Source: JABFSS01 sp964449445 (GTDB lineage Bacteria; Patescibacteriota; Gracilibacteria; Peribacterales; Peribacteraceae). Taken from it: 64,000 bases of DNA. The notes beneath the pieces are model-generated. The model searched no databases. It was not told the DNA's origin and saw nothing but the letters and a program-made list of their open reading frames with translations. The stretch lies in assembly GCA_964449445.1 (NCBI GenBank), contig CAYUZT010000003.1:62001-126000 (forward strand), in the 5' to 3' direction. Shown here one piece after another: positions 25,122 to 33,066 of this stretch (position 1 is its first letter; each line of letters starts with the position of its first letter). A program made the position numbers and the translations under genes.

Positions 25122-25898
25122 ATGGCTCTCATCAATTCCTCCGATACCCCCTGGCAAAACACCACATGGACCGGCTTCTTGTTCGGCGCGCTCGCGGGCT
25201 TTGCCGCGTCATCGCTGCTCGTTGGCCTGGTCGTCGGGTATTCGGTTTCCGGCGGTTCGCTCGGAATGCCGTCGGGTGGAACGGTCGCAGGCACGCAGCC
25301 GACTCCCTCTGTACCCACGATACCGCCTGAGCCTTCTGCGCCCGGGAAAGCAGTGGCTCCGGTCACGAGCAGGGATCACGTCCTTGGCAATCCCAAGGCC
25401 AAAATCACGGTGATTGAGTACTCGGACTTTGAATGCCCCTTCTGTAAGCGTCACGCGCCGACCGTGACAAAATTGATCGAACTGTACAAAGACGACGTCA
25501 ACATCGTCTATCGACACTTCCCGCTCAGTTTCCACCAGAGCGCGCAGAAACTCGCAGAAGCGTCTGAGTGCGTCGCAGATATTGCCGGAAACGATGCCTT
25601 CTGGAAGTTCCATGACGCGGTCTTTGCTCTCGGAACTGTGAGCGATTCATATGAAGTCGTCGGACCGCTCGCCAAGGCTGCCGGTGCGGATGAAGCCAAA
25701 TTCAAGACCTGCTTCGAGAGCGACAAGTTCGCCAAGTACGTGCAGGATCAGATGCAGGAAGGCATTGAATCCGGTGTCCAGGGCACTCCCGGGAACTTCA
25801 TCGTCAACAATGACACGAAAGAAACGAAAGAAGTCTCCGGAGCAGTTCCCGTCACCACGTTCCAGACGACGATCGACGGAATGCTCGGCAAGAACTAA
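25122..25898 (+). CDS. Membrane-anchored DsbA-like thioredoxin-fold protein
   Basis: 258 residues from the ATG at 25122, which follows the pyrimidine run CCCCCTTCTCT. One transmembrane helix (about 20-42) is followed by a Pro-rich linker and a thioredoxin fold with an inserted helical domain. The active site is FECPFCKRH (CPFC) near residue 108, and GVQGTPGNFIV carries the cis-proline. It belongs to the DsbA/BdbD-like oxidoreductases that form disulfides outside the membrane. Many secreted proteins in this window are Cys-rich and may be clients. A close paralogue, fused to a cupredoxin, is at 41725-42849. Confidence 0.9.
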   Translation: MALINSSDTPWQNTTWTGFLFGALAGFAASSLLVGLVVGYSVSGGSLGMPSGGTVAGTQPTPSVPTIPPEPSAPGKAVAPVTSRDHVLGNPKAKITVIEYSDFECPFCKRHAPTVTKLIELYKDDVNIVYRHFPLSFHQSAQKLAEASECVADIAGNDAFWKFHDAVFALGTVSDSYEVVGPLAKAAGADEAKFKTCFESDKFAKYVQDQMQEGIESGVQGTPGNFIVNNDTKETKEVSGAVPVTTFQTTIDGMLGKN

Positions 25899-25916
25899 TC
25901 ATCCCCTGCTCCTTTC

Positions 25917-26888
25917 ATGAAATCTTTCTCCACTCTCAGCGGCATGGTTCGACTCGGCTCACCACACGTCGTACTGCTCGCACTGCTGCTTAGCGCATGT
26001 GTAAGCCCCATGCCGCCTGAGGAGGAGGCAGATGTTTCCAGCAGCTCATCATCGGAAGAATCGGACAGCTCACAGGTAGCCATCATCGCGTCTGCGGAGG
26101 GCGTAGTGCAGGCGGCAGGCATCGGGATCTACATGCAGGGAACGCACCGGCTTGTTGCCGATACCGGCGAGGAGCTTCTTCTCGAAAGCACTGCCGTGAA
26201 TCTGGACGACTACATCGGGGTGCGCGTGAGCGTCACGGGTGAAGCGCGGCCAACCGTGGAAGCGGGAGGAACGATCCTTCTGGTCCTCACGGTGGAACGA
26301 CTCACAGACGACTCCGAGCCCGAAATTCTGATGGAGTTGAGCTCGGAAAGCGCATCCAGCGCCGCTGCGTCGAGCAGCAAACCCCGCGCATCATCCGCAG
26401 CCGCGAAAAGCTCCGTGGCAGCAGTGGCTCCGAGTTCATCAAGCGAATCGACGCCTGATGCAAGCGCATCGTCCTCAGGCATCAGTGCGAGCGCGTCGGT
26501 CAAAGTCATGGCCAAAGCGCAGGTGGACAGCGCGAACTTCAACCAGCAGTACTGTTCCTCCCACATCGGCTTCTGCATTCCGTTCCATCGCAATTGGTAC
26601 TTCCAGTCGTTCGGCGCAAACGTTTCCCCGTATCTGTGGCACGTGGAATTCGCCGACCATGCGGTAGAGAATCCGGGAGAGGGAGTGATCGTCGTCAATC
26701 TGGTCTCGGGAGCCATGGCAGATGGACAGGCCGAAGGAGTTGCCGTGGAACAGGGCGACTTCGTGGTTGCCTACCGCCAGTGGACGGGCAACAGACACTT
26801 CCAGATCACGGCGCCGAAAGAGCTGCGCGCAGCGGTGGAATTCATGGCGAGCGCGCTTGTCGTGTATCAAGCGCCAGAGGTGCAATGA
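25917..26888 (+). CDS. Serine-rich lipoprotein
   Basis: 323 residues. The signal peptide ends in LLLSACV (lipobox LSAC), so the protein should be lipid anchored. An acidic Ser-rich tract follows (VSSSSSSEESDSS). Then come a small beta domain (residues of about 55-130, possibly an OB-like fold), a second Ser/Ala linker (about 145-195), and a globular C-terminal domain of about 125 residues with one Cys pair (YCSSHIGFCIPFHRNW). No family recognised. It lies 18 bases after the DsbA-like gene and is probably in the same operon, so disulfide formation in the C-terminal domain may depend on that neighbour. Confidence 0.65.
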   Translation: MKSFSTLSGMVRLGSPHVVLLALLLSACVSPMPPEEEADVSSSSSSEESDSSQVAIIASAEGVVQAAGIGIYMQGTHRLVADTGEELLLESTAVNLDDYIGVRVSVTGEARPTVEAGGTILLVLTVERLTDDSEPEILMELSSESASSAAASSSKPRASSAAAKSSVAAVAPSSSSESTPDASASSSGISASASVKVMAKAQVDSANFNQQYCSSHIGFCIPFHRNWYFQSFGANVSPYLWHVEFADHAVENPGEGVIVVNLVSGAMADGQAEGVAVEQGDFVVAYRQWTGNRHFQITAPKELRAAVEFMASALVVYQAPEVQ

Positions 26889-26997
26889 TTAAGTTCCAAG
26901 TATCAATCGCAAAGGAAGTGTACAACGAGAAAAGTTGTAAATTTCAAGCTTGTAACTTTCACATTTGAAGCTTACTTTGCGATTGGAACTTGATCAT
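26885..26997. repeat. Long imperfect inverted repeat between genes
   Basis: The left arm 26885-26914 and right arm 26975-26997 (CTTTGCGATTGGAACTTGAT...) pair over about 22 bases with a 7-base bulge on the left. An inner smaller hairpin (TACAAC/GTTGTA) lies between them. TTTTT follows the right arm, so it can act as a terminator for the lipoprotein unit. The left arm starts at the lipoprotein stop codon. The internal AT-rich sequence repeats motifs such as TTTCAAGCTTGTAA. Confidence 0.55.
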
Positions 26998-27007
26998 TTT
27001 TCTCTGT

Positions 27008-27310
27008 ATGAACGACCGCGATTACCATCCCTTGTTCGTCACCCTCCGCCTCTACGCCGGCTGGCTGCTTGCGTGTCTTGCCGTGATCTACGCTCTCGGA
27101 GCGTACCAACAACTCCGTTCTCTCCCCGTGCACTTCTCCATTCTCGATGAGTGGACTACCTCCCCCATGATCCTCAACGTCACCTTCACCACGTTCCTGT
27201 TTCTCCTCCTGAGCAAAATCCATGAACTCCTTGGGCGAGGGGTATGGAAAGGGATCGGACTCGCGATAGTCGGGTTTGTGGGAATTGCGTTCTTTATGGC
27301 GAATTCATGA
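27008..27310 (+). CDS. Small integral membrane protein
   Basis: 100 residues from ATG 27008 (MNDRDYHPLF). Three predicted transmembrane helices: LYAGWLLACLAVIYALG, ILNVTFTTFLFLLL and IGLAIVGFVGIAFFMA. There is a short charged N-terminus and no recognised motif. It follows the long inverted repeat and converges on the Pro-rich protein gene with only 6 bases between stops. Confidence 0.5.
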   Translation: MNDRDYHPLFVTLRLYAGWLLACLAVIYALGAYQQLRSLPVHFSILDEWTTSPMILNVTFTTFLFLLLSKIHELLGRGVWKGIGLAIVGFVGIAFFMANS

Positions 27311-27316
27311 CAATGA

Positions 27317-27988
27317 TTAGAGCCCGAGCTGCTTCCGGATATCATCCGCTGCCGCCTGTTCCTGCTGCTTGGCGTCCTTCTGCACCATGAATGACTGCAG
27401 ATCCTTCCAGTCTTCTGCATGCTTCTGCTCCAGCTTCATCAGCTGCAGCAAGTGCTTAGGAGAAAGCTCACTGAACTTGCGCTTCTCATCCTCCAAAATC
27501 TTCTGGAGTTCGTCGATCTGAAATTGCGAGAGCTTGGGGATCGCCTGGATGATGCGCCACTTCTCATCGCGGGTGAGAGAAATACTTCCGCGCAGGAGCG
27601 TGAGGAACAGCGTGTGATCAAACGTCGTCTCGGGATGCACGGGAACGACGATCTTGTCGTTGTTCAACTTGGCGGTGATTGTTCCGAACCGGTACTCCTT
27701 CACTTCGCCCAAAATGCGGATGTCTTCGTCGTCGTAGCCCATCTCCTTCGTCGCGACGGTCCCGACCGGTGGCGGTGGCGGACCGGAATCCTGTGGAACG
27801 GCAGCGTCATCACCTCCTACTCCCGCTGCGGCTCCTCCCGCGGCACCAGCCTGCATCGAAGGAGGCGGCGTTGGCGGCGACGCGAACACCTGCGTGGGAT
27901 CAAGACCGCCCTCCGGAACCGGATCTCCCGGACGGGGAGGCGGGGGTGGCGGAGGCGTTCCTCCCGACGTCGTTTGTGGATCAGCCAT
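27317..27988 (-). CDS. Proline-rich protein with C-terminal helical domain
   Basis: 223 residues. The first 85 are low complexity, with polyproline runs (TPPPPPPPRPG, SGPPPPPVG) and an Ala/Gly stretch. The C-terminal 135 residues are well-folded helix by composition: an extended segment (YRFGTITAKLNNDKIVVPV), then LSQFQIDELQKILEDEKRKF and a Gln/Lys-rich coiled coil. There is no signal peptide. Such a disordered-plus-helical layout suggests an adaptor. No family recognised. The ATG follows a short pyrimidine tract. Confidence 0.6.
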   Translation of the reverse strand: MADPQTTSGGTPPPPPPPRPGDPVPEGGLDPTQVFASPPTPPPSMQAGAAGGAAAGVGGDDAAVPQDSGPPPPPVGTVATKEMGYDDEDIRILGEVKEYRFGTITAKLNNDKIVVPVHPETTFDHTLFLTLLRGSISLTRDEKWRIIQAIPKLSQFQIDELQKILEDEKRKFSELSPKHLLQLMKLEQKHAEDWKDLQSFMVQKDAKQQEQAAADDIRKQLGL

Positions 27989-28085
27989 AGGAAAGCTGCA
28001 AAATTGCCAAGCTAGTCTAGCAGCGAAAAGCGCGGTAGCAACCCCACTTCACCAATACGAATTCTTGTACTATCCTCTTGATTCC

Positions 28086-28745
28086 ATGACCCCAAAGCCA
28101 TACAATGATAGTGCTAAACCCACTGCCCTCTCGCCTCACGGCGGGACGGCAGTTTTAAGAATTCCGCCGAAACGTGCCATCGTTTTTGTGGATGGGAGCA
28201 ACTGGTATCACAAGCTACGGAAACTTCTGAACGTGAATGTCCTTACAGCCGCAGCAGAGATAAAACCACCCGTCGATTTTGATCTGCTCGGATTCGCGAA
28301 GAACATGATTGCACCTGACACACTCATTGAAATTCGCTACTACATCGGCAAGGTGCGGCGCGTGAAAGGTGATCCGAAAAGTGAGGCAATGTACAGCAAC
28401 CAACAACGGCTTATCGGTTTTTTGCAAAAACAGAATGTGACTATCGGTTTCGGCCACTTGATCAACTATCCTGATGGTTCATTCCACGAAAAGGGTGTGG
28501 ATATTCTTCTCGCTGTTGAAATGATCCGCCTTACCGTAGAGAAGAAGTACGACATCGCATATCTCATCAGTTCCGATACCGACCTTGTACCCGCTGTGGA
28601 TGAGTGCAAAAGATTGGGCGGCGAAGTCGTGTACGTTGGAAGTTCACTGCACGGGCAATCTTTTGGGCTCACCAAAGTGTGCAATAGAACTATTCTCTTA
28701 CAATCCAAGGACGTTTTGCCATATATACCGCCAAAACTACTTTAG
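28086..28745 (+). CDS. NYN-domain (LabA/DUF88) putative RNase
   Basis: 219 residues. The PIN-like NYN domain is recognised by IVFVDGSNWY near residue 36 (first acidic residue), KGVDILLAVEM near 138 and YLISSDTDLVPAV near 160. These give the cluster of aspartates that binds metal. Family members are mostly single-strand-specific RNases. An N-terminal tail of 30 residues precedes the domain. ATG 28086 is chosen because the upstream in-frame extension runs back into the antisense of the neighbour. Convergent with the next gene. Confidence 0.88.
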   Translation: MTPKPYNDSAKPTALSPHGGTAVLRIPPKRAIVFVDGSNWYHKLRKLLNVNVLTAAAEIKPPVDFDLLGFAKNMIAPDTLIEIRYYIGKVRRVKGDPKSEAMYSNQQRLIGFLQKQNVTIGFGHLINYPDGSFHEKGVDILLAVEMIRLTVEKKYDIAYLISSDTDLVPAVDECKRLGGEVVYVGSSLHGQSFGLTKVCNRTILLQSKDVLPYIPPKLL

Positions 28746-28798
28746 GGTAGCCCTCCTGCCACTTGAGGAAGAATGGCAGGAGGGAATATCAATGGCCA

Positions 28799-29767
28799 TC
28801 AGCGAATTTCAATCGGAGAGCCTTCTGGTGGTTCGTCAAATTTTCCATGAGGTGAACGTTCTTGCTTTTCCAATGCAGTGAGTCCAGGAATCCAGCCGTA
28901 AGCGAGATTGTGCGTACGATCTCTTGTATGGTTCCTGTATTGGATCAGCTCTCCTTTGAGAGACGTGCCTAATGTCTCGTTGCCGAGAACGAAGAAATCC
29001 AGCTTGTTCCCATTGATCCCCAAGCCGACCCTCCTCGCTTCTCCTTTACCAACGCCTTTCGTCACGGGAACGCTCTCTCGATCAAGTTGCTGTTGGAATG
29101 CATCATCATTCGGTGTTCTCAGCTTCTGATTCCCAAACCGATCGACGTAGGCGAGATGGGGATATGTAAGAGGATCTGGAATCGCATCGAGGGAAGCGGG
29201 AACAAGTTTTTGTGCCTTATGTGACAGCAATTCAAAACTGGCAGAACGAAACTGGTCGCCAGGCGGGAAGTAGTAATTAGTATCGTTAGGACAGCGGTAC
29301 AAATCCTCTTCTCGAATCAGATTTTTTACATTACGCAAAGCAATGGGTGACCCAACAACCTGCAGACCAGGAGCCATCACTCGTGCAACAAGGAATTCAT
29401 TTCCGTTCACTGCATTACCTTGCTCATTTCGGGGCTCGCAGTTGGCAAGGATGAGCGTCTTTCCAAACCAATAGCGCAATTTTTCTCTTTGTGTAAAACA
29501 TTGACGGTGTTGAGTTTCCCTGAGGAGTCGCGCAGTTTCTGCCACAATGTAGGGCACTGCCTCTTCTCTTCCAAAAATGTCGAATTCACGACGAAAGCTT
29601 CGTACTCCTGAACGCACAAGCTTTGTGATGTGTGCTTCCGGGTCCGATCGTTGAAATACGCTGCTCTCTCCTCCAAAGACATCATTCAAATCAATCACGC
29701 GAGCAGGCTTACGAAACAACACGTGGTCCTGTGGACCCTGGCCGATGGTTTTTAATTGAGGATTCAT
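28799..29767 (-). CDS. Unknown protein with weak SAM hydroxide adenosyltransferase (DUF62) resemblance
   Basis: 322 residues, cytosolic. I do not recognise it firmly. The order of three elements resembles the SAM hydrolase/chlorinase family: EFLVARVMAPGLQVVG (compare the PDNGL strand), GDQFRSASFELLSH near 175 (compare GRDIFxPxAA) and LAYVDRFGNQKL near 205 (compare the conserved IDxFGN). The DPGVGT-type motif is not recognisable; NCEPRNEQ stands in that place, so it would be a divergent or altered member. The gene is preceded by two Met-rich leader peptides with attenuators, which would suit a SAM- or methionine-linked enzyme. Both links are inference. Confidence 0.5.
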   Translation of the reverse strand: MNPQLKTIGQGPQDHVLFRKPARVIDLNDVFGGESSVFQRSDPEAHITKLVRSGVRSFRREFDIFGREEAVPYIVAETARLLRETQHRQCFTQREKLRYWFGKTLILANCEPRNEQGNAVNGNEFLVARVMAPGLQVVGSPIALRNVKNLIREEDLYRCPNDTNYYFPPGDQFRSASFELLSHKAQKLVPASLDAIPDPLTYPHLAYVDRFGNQKLRTPNDDAFQQQLDRESVPVTKGVGKGEARRVGLGINGNKLDFFVLGNETLGTSLKGELIQYRNHTRDRTHNLAYGWIPGLTALEKQERSPHGKFDEPPEGSPIEIR

Positions 29768-29788
29768 TGGTGAAGAAAAAGGAAATAC

Positions 29789-29827
29789 AAAAAAACACCT
29801 CCGCTGCGGTCCCGCGGGGTACGTGTG
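29789..29827 (-). terminator. Attenuator 2 (intrinsic terminator before the 322-residue gene)
   Basis: On the minus strand a GC-rich stem, CCGC/GCGG extended by CC/GG around one bulge, is followed by seven T. It lies 16 bases after leader peptide 2 and about 21 bases before the gene start. The palindrome CCCGCGGG in its 5' arm occurs also inside leader 2 and can pair with it to form an antiterminator. Confidence 0.7.
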
Positions 29828-29842
29828 TGATTTCCTTTTTAC

Positions 29843-29887
29843 TCACGCACGATTCGCCCGCGGGCTTCGCATCAACATGCTCATCAT
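29843..29887 (-). CDS. Leader peptide 2, MMSMLMRSPRANRA
   Basis: 14 codons from ATG 29887 to TGA 29843. Four of the first six codons are Met. Leader 1 shares the MMSMxM start but uses a different Ser codon (AGC here, TCC there), which suggests selection on the peptide. The GCCCGCGGGC codons after the Met run are complementary to the 5' arm of attenuator 2. The Shine-Dalgarno is weak. Confidence 0.6.
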   Translation of the reverse strand: MMSMLMRSPRANRA

Positions 29888-29960
29888 TTTCAAGATGACG
29901 CGGGAAGTGCCGAAGGCGTGAACGTGATGGAGATTCATTAGGAATGGTTTTTACGTGATA

Positions 29961-29990
29961 ATAAAAACCCCCGCTGCGTGCGAGGGTGGG
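29961..29990 (-). terminator. Attenuator 1 (intrinsic terminator after leader peptide 1)
   Basis: On the minus strand CCCTCGC-ACGCA-GCGGGGG forms a 7-bp stem (one U-G) followed by TTTTTATT. CCTCGCA in the 5' arm is the exact complement of TGCGAGG inside leader peptide 1, giving a competing antiterminator helix. Confidence 0.75.
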
Positions 29991-30008
29991 AAGTGCTTGG
30001 GAATTAGA

Positions 30009-30056
30009 TCAGCAACATCCGCCGCCTCGCAGAGGGGTCATCATCATGGACATCAT
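30009..30056 (-). CDS. Leader peptide 1, MMSMMMTPLRGGGCC
   Basis: 15 codons from ATG 30056 to TGA 30009, preceded by GCAGGACAA (a usable Shine-Dalgarno). Five of the first six codons are Met. TGCGAGG, spanning the Leu-Arg-Gly codons, is complementary to the 5' arm of attenuator 1. A ribosome stalled on the Met codons would leave it free to pair. A ribosome reaching the stop would cover it and let the terminator form. Confidence 0.7.
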   Translation of the reverse strand: MMSMMMTPLRGGGCC

Positions 30057-30070
30057 TTGTCCTGCCTGCC

Positions 30071-30100
30071 CGTCCGTAGTCCGCAGAGGCGGACGAAGGC
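30071..30100. repeat. Dispersed palindrome, copy 1
   Basis: The core GTCCGC-AGAG-GCGGAC is flanked by CCGTA on one side and GAAGG on the other. On the minus strand it reads CCTTCG-stem-CTACGG, the same frame as the palindrome at 33026-33055. It lies between the promoter and leader peptide 1. Confidence 0.6.
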
Positions 30101-30141
30101 GGGAGCCGATGCGAAGGATCCCCGGGAAAATCATCGACGGA

Positions 30142-30169
30142 ATCGTACCAATATAGCGTGTAATGTCAA
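30142..30169 (-). promoter_or_regulatory. Promoter of the Met-leader/attenuator unit
   Basis: On the minus strand TTGACA (30164-30169), 16-base spacer, TACGAT (30142-30147). The -35 is perfect and the -10 matches 4 of 6. It lies 3 bases beyond the recG stop codon. The leader transcript would be about 370 bases before the 322-residue gene. Confidence 0.55.
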
Positions 30170-30171
30170 TC

Positions 30172-32226
30172 TCAGATCATTTTCACCTTTTCCTTTGTCA
30201 CCATTCCAAGCGCCCTCTCCGCTGCCCTCCTCGCCCGCGCGATCAACTCCGGTTTCAGCAGATACCCCATCCCCGCATCGGGAATACCGCTTTGGCGCAG
30301 GCCGAAGAGTTCACCGGGGCCGCGAAGTTTCAAGTCGATTTCCGCGAGCATGAAGCCCGAATCGTGCTGCTCCATCGCTTTCAGTCGTGGTGAGTGTGCT
30401 TGTTCCTGCGATGTGGTGAAGAGGAAGCAGTGACTCTTGTGATCGGAGCGGCCAACGCGTCCTCGCAGCTGATGGAGTTGTGCGAGGCCGAAACGCTCGG
30501 CGCCTTCGATCAAGATCATCGTCGCGTTGGGAATATCGATGCCGACTTCGATCACGGATGTACTCACCAGGATATCGCTCTCGCGGTCGCGGAAGGCCTG
30601 CATGATTTTCTGCTTCTCTTCGGAACTGAGTTTTCCATGCATCATAGCGATTGTGCGGCTGGGAAACTCCGCCTGCAGACGTTTGACCTCACTCTGCACG
30701 TTCTTCACCTCCGCGAGCTCCGTACTCTCCTGGATAAGTGGACAGATGACGAACACCTGCCGACCCTCATCAATCTGATGATCAATAAACCGTTCGACGG
30801 TGATGCGATCGGTGGGTGAGACTACTTTTGTGTGGATCGGTTGTCGACGTCCAGGTTTTTCCAGAAGAACACTCAGGTCGTGATCGCCGTAGGCGGTGAG
30901 CGCGAGAGTCCTGGGGATCGGTGTTGCAGTCATGGAGAGGAAGTGCGGACTCCCCTTCTCGCGGAGTTTCTGCCGCTGCATCACGCCGAACCGATGTTGC
31001 TCATCCACAATCACCAGCCGCAGATCGCGGAAGGTGACCTTCTCTTCGATCAGCGCATGCGTCCCGATGACGATATCGACCGTGCCGTTTGCAAGACCAT
31101 CGCGGATCGCCTCGGCCTCGGCTTTGGGGGTGGAACCGGTGAGGAGGGCGAGGCGGGGCAGCTGCAGGGGCCGTTCGCGAACGGCCCCAACAAGAGATTC
31201 ATTTTGTAAGTAGGTATGGAAATTGATCAGCAACCTGCTGATCCCCGCCGCATGCTGCCGCGCCAGCACTTCCGTCGGCACCATCAGCGCGCTCTGTCCG
31301 TGATGCCTCAGGACATTGGCCATTACCGCGACAGCGACTAAGGTCTTGCCGGAGCCGACGTCGCCTTCCAGTAACCTCGACATCGGAACATCCTTCTCCA
31401 TATCTTTGAGGATCTCGTAGATCGCGATTTTCTGACTGTTCGTGGGAGTGAACTTGAGGGAGAGGAAGAGCGCACGAATCAACTCCACATCCATCGGCGT
31501 TTGTAGACGTGACTGCGTTGTCCCCTGCCACTGGCGTTTGCGCTCCAGTGCCGATCGCTGCAGTTCGTACATGCTTTCAAACGCCAGGCGTTCCATCGCG
31601 CGGTCTACCTCGGCAGGATCATCTGGGAAGTGCAGCGCACGGATCGTATCCGAGCGACTGAGCAGCTTCTCTTCAGTGACGGTATCTGCAGGAAGCGTTT
31701 CGGGAATCTTCTTAATAGCCGGTTTTAAGAGCGACATCTTCTCGCGCAGCCACCGCGTACCAATGCGATCATGCTGTGGGTAGATGGGTACGAGCCGACC
31801 TGAGTGGACAAGCGGTTTGCCGGTCTGCTTTTCGAACACCGGACTCTGCAACTGGATCTTGCGGCCGTTGAGCGTCAGTTTTCCGGTCAAAACGACTTCA
31901 TCGTTATCCTTGATCATCCGCATGATATGCGGCTGGTTGAACCAGACGGCTTCGGCAGTTTCACCATCGCTGTCCGTAAATAGCGCAGTGACGATTCTCT
32001 TGCCGCCTCGGATCCGGACGAGTTTTACACTGTCCACCGTCCCGCGAATCGTGACTTTCTCCCCCACTCCCGCTGTTGCAATCGTATGCATCTGGCTCAG
32101 GTCTTCGTGGGCACGCGGAAGGTAGAGCAGCAAGTCCTCCACGGTCTTGATGTTCATCTGCTCCAATGCTTCCAGGAAGTCCTTCGTGGTATGGAGCACT
32201 GCCGAGAGCGGTGTGTTGAGTTCCAT
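30172..32226 (-). CDS. recG: ATP-dependent DNA helicase RecG
   Basis: 684 residues from the ATG at 32226 (MELNTPLSAV). Upstream in-frame codons are just the translation of an intergenic repeat. The N-terminal wedge/OB domain contains the VTIRGTVDSVK strand. The helicase core shows Walker A GDVGSGKT, VDEQHRFG (DEQH box), SMTATPIPRT, a TSVIEVGIDIPNATMI segment and QLRGRVGRSDHKS. The TRG region follows. RecG remodels stalled forks and Holliday junctions. The length is near that of E. coli RecG. Confidence 0.96.
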   Translation of the reverse strand: MELNTPLSAVLHTTKDFLEALEQMNIKTVEDLLLYLPRAHEDLSQMHTIATAGVGEKVTIRGTVDSVKLVRIRGGKRIVTALFTDSDGETAEAVWFNQPHIMRMIKDNDEVVLTGKLTLNGRKIQLQSPVFEKQTGKPLVHSGRLVPIYPQHDRIGTRWLREKMSLLKPAIKKIPETLPADTVTEEKLLSRSDTIRALHFPDDPAEVDRAMERLAFESMYELQRSALERKRQWQGTTQSRLQTPMDVELIRALFLSLKFTPTNSQKIAIYEILKDMEKDVPMSRLLEGDVGSGKTLVAVAVMANVLRHHGQSALMVPTEVLARQHAAGISRLLINFHTYLQNESLVGAVRERPLQLPRLALLTGSTPKAEAEAIRDGLANGTVDIVIGTHALIEEKVTFRDLRLVIVDEQHRFGVMQRQKLREKGSPHFLSMTATPIPRTLALTAYGDHDLSVLLEKPGRRQPIHTKVVSPTDRITVERFIDHQIDEGRQVFVICPLIQESTELAEVKNVQSEVKRLQAEFPSRTIAMMHGKLSSEEKQKIMQAFRDRESDILVSTSVIEVGIDIPNATMILIEGAERFGLAQLHQLRGRVGRSDHKSHCFLFTTSQEQAHSPRLKAMEQHDSGFMLAEIDLKLRGPGELFGLRQSGIPDAGMGYLLKPELIARARRAAERALGMVTKEKVKMI

Positions 32227-32228
32227 TG

Positions 32229-32252
32229 TCATTCTGAGCGGAGCGAAGGAAA
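32229..32252. repeat. Interspersed GTCATTCTGAGCG-type repeat
   Basis: GTCATTCTGAGCGGAGCGAA immediately upstream of recG. This short motif recurs in the intergenic DNA of many bacteria; I recall this and could not check it. It explains the spurious N-terminal extension (SFAPLRMT) of the recG frame. Confidence 0.5.
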
Positions 32253-32291
32253 GTATAGAACTCTCAGCCAAAATGTGATAGAATAGGTGAT

Positions 32292-32681
32292 ATGGCCGAT
32301 TTCCACGCCGCCATCGCGCAGTACAAAGATCTTTCTGAAGAGGCCCAGAAGAAGGCAGGCCAGGCAACGGGCACGGATATGGAGAGCGAGCATAAGCAGT
32401 TTTTGAAGGACCTGATTGCGATGCTTGATAGAAAAGAGATTGATCTCTTGATCCCCTCTTCCTTCCTCAGGCAGGAAATGTACGGAACGCTCCAGCAAGA
32501 AGCGAAAGACACCGTGGACTTGGCACTCTTGAATCTTTGCGATCAGATCCGTCTGATTGAGCAGTACTTTCGCAGTTCCCAAACGCCCGATGCCTCTCCA
32601 CAGTTGCAGACGATGATTGTGCACCTGTGGGACATGAAGAGCAGACTGGAAGACAAATACGGCGATGTCTTAAAATTCTGA
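32292..32681 (+). CDS. Hypothetical helical protein
   Basis: 129 residues, all-helical by composition (KDLSEEAQKKAGQA, FLKDLIAMLDRKEIDLL, TVDLALLNLCDQIRLIEQYF). No signal peptide and no recognised motif. It diverges from recG. The next small ORF starts 20 bases downstream, so the two may be co-transcribed. Confidence 0.6.
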   Translation: MADFHAAIAQYKDLSEEAQKKAGQATGTDMESEHKQFLKDLIAMLDRKEIDLLIPSSFLRQEMYGTLQQEAKDTVDLALLNLCDQIRLIEQYFRSSQTPDASPQLQTMIVHLWDMKSRLEDKYGDVLKF

Positions 32682-32701
32682 AATTTTTTCCCAACACACA
32701 C

Positions 32702-32983
32702 ATGACGATCCCCAAGCAGGAACTCCCCGACAATCGATCAGAAGTCGCGCGTGAGCCACAGCAGACTCAGCAGCAAGCGGATAGCATTGATCTGCACCTG
32801 TGGAAAAGAGAGTGGAATCAGGACATGAGCGCACGCGGTGTGGATGCACAAAAAGCCTCCACTCTGATTGTGAAACGCGCAATCGAAACTGATCGTAATC
32901 ACAGAAGTGAAGTGAGTCTTGCACGCAAAATCCGTGAAGAGAATCCGGATGTGCGGGTCAATGTCCCCCGCAGTTACGCGTAA
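32702..32983 (+). CDS. Hypothetical small protein
   Basis: 93 residues from ATG 32702, preceded by the pyrimidine-rich TTTTTTCCC. Charged and Gln-rich N-terminus (EPQQTQQQAD), then a helical stretch (ASTLIVKRAIETDRNHRSE). I recognise nothing. Co-directional with the preceding hypothetical gene. Confidence 0.5.
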   Translation: MTIPKQELPDNRSEVAREPQQTQQQADSIDLHLWKREWNQDMSARGVDAQKASTLIVKRAIETDRNHRSEVSLARKIREENPDVRVNVPRSYA

Positions 32984-33025
32984 TTAGGGTTTGATCCAGA
33001 CGATTCTCGTGTCGTGTTTCCATCA

Positions 33026-33055
33026 GCCTTCGCCCCGCCGAGCGGGGCTACGGCC
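33026..33055. repeat. Dispersed palindrome, copy 2
   Basis: CCTTCG-CCCCGC-CGA-GCGGGG-CTACGG. Same flanks as the palindrome at 30071-30100 (read on the other strand) but a different stem sequence, so the hairpin is conserved rather than the bases. It lies between convergent genes. Confidence 0.65.
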
Positions 33056-33066
33056 GACAAGCCAGG

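Noticed and set aside
29789..30060. SAM or T-box riboswitch upstream of the 322-residue gene
   Set aside because: I could not fit SAM-I/II/III cores or a T-box NNA-bulge; the Met-rich short frames with complementary terminator arms explain the region better.
30172..32367. Longer recG with 47 extra N-terminal residues
   Set aside because: The extension (ending SFAPLRMT) is translation of an intergenic GTCATTCTGAGCG-type repeat. The conserved protein begins at the ATG at 32226.
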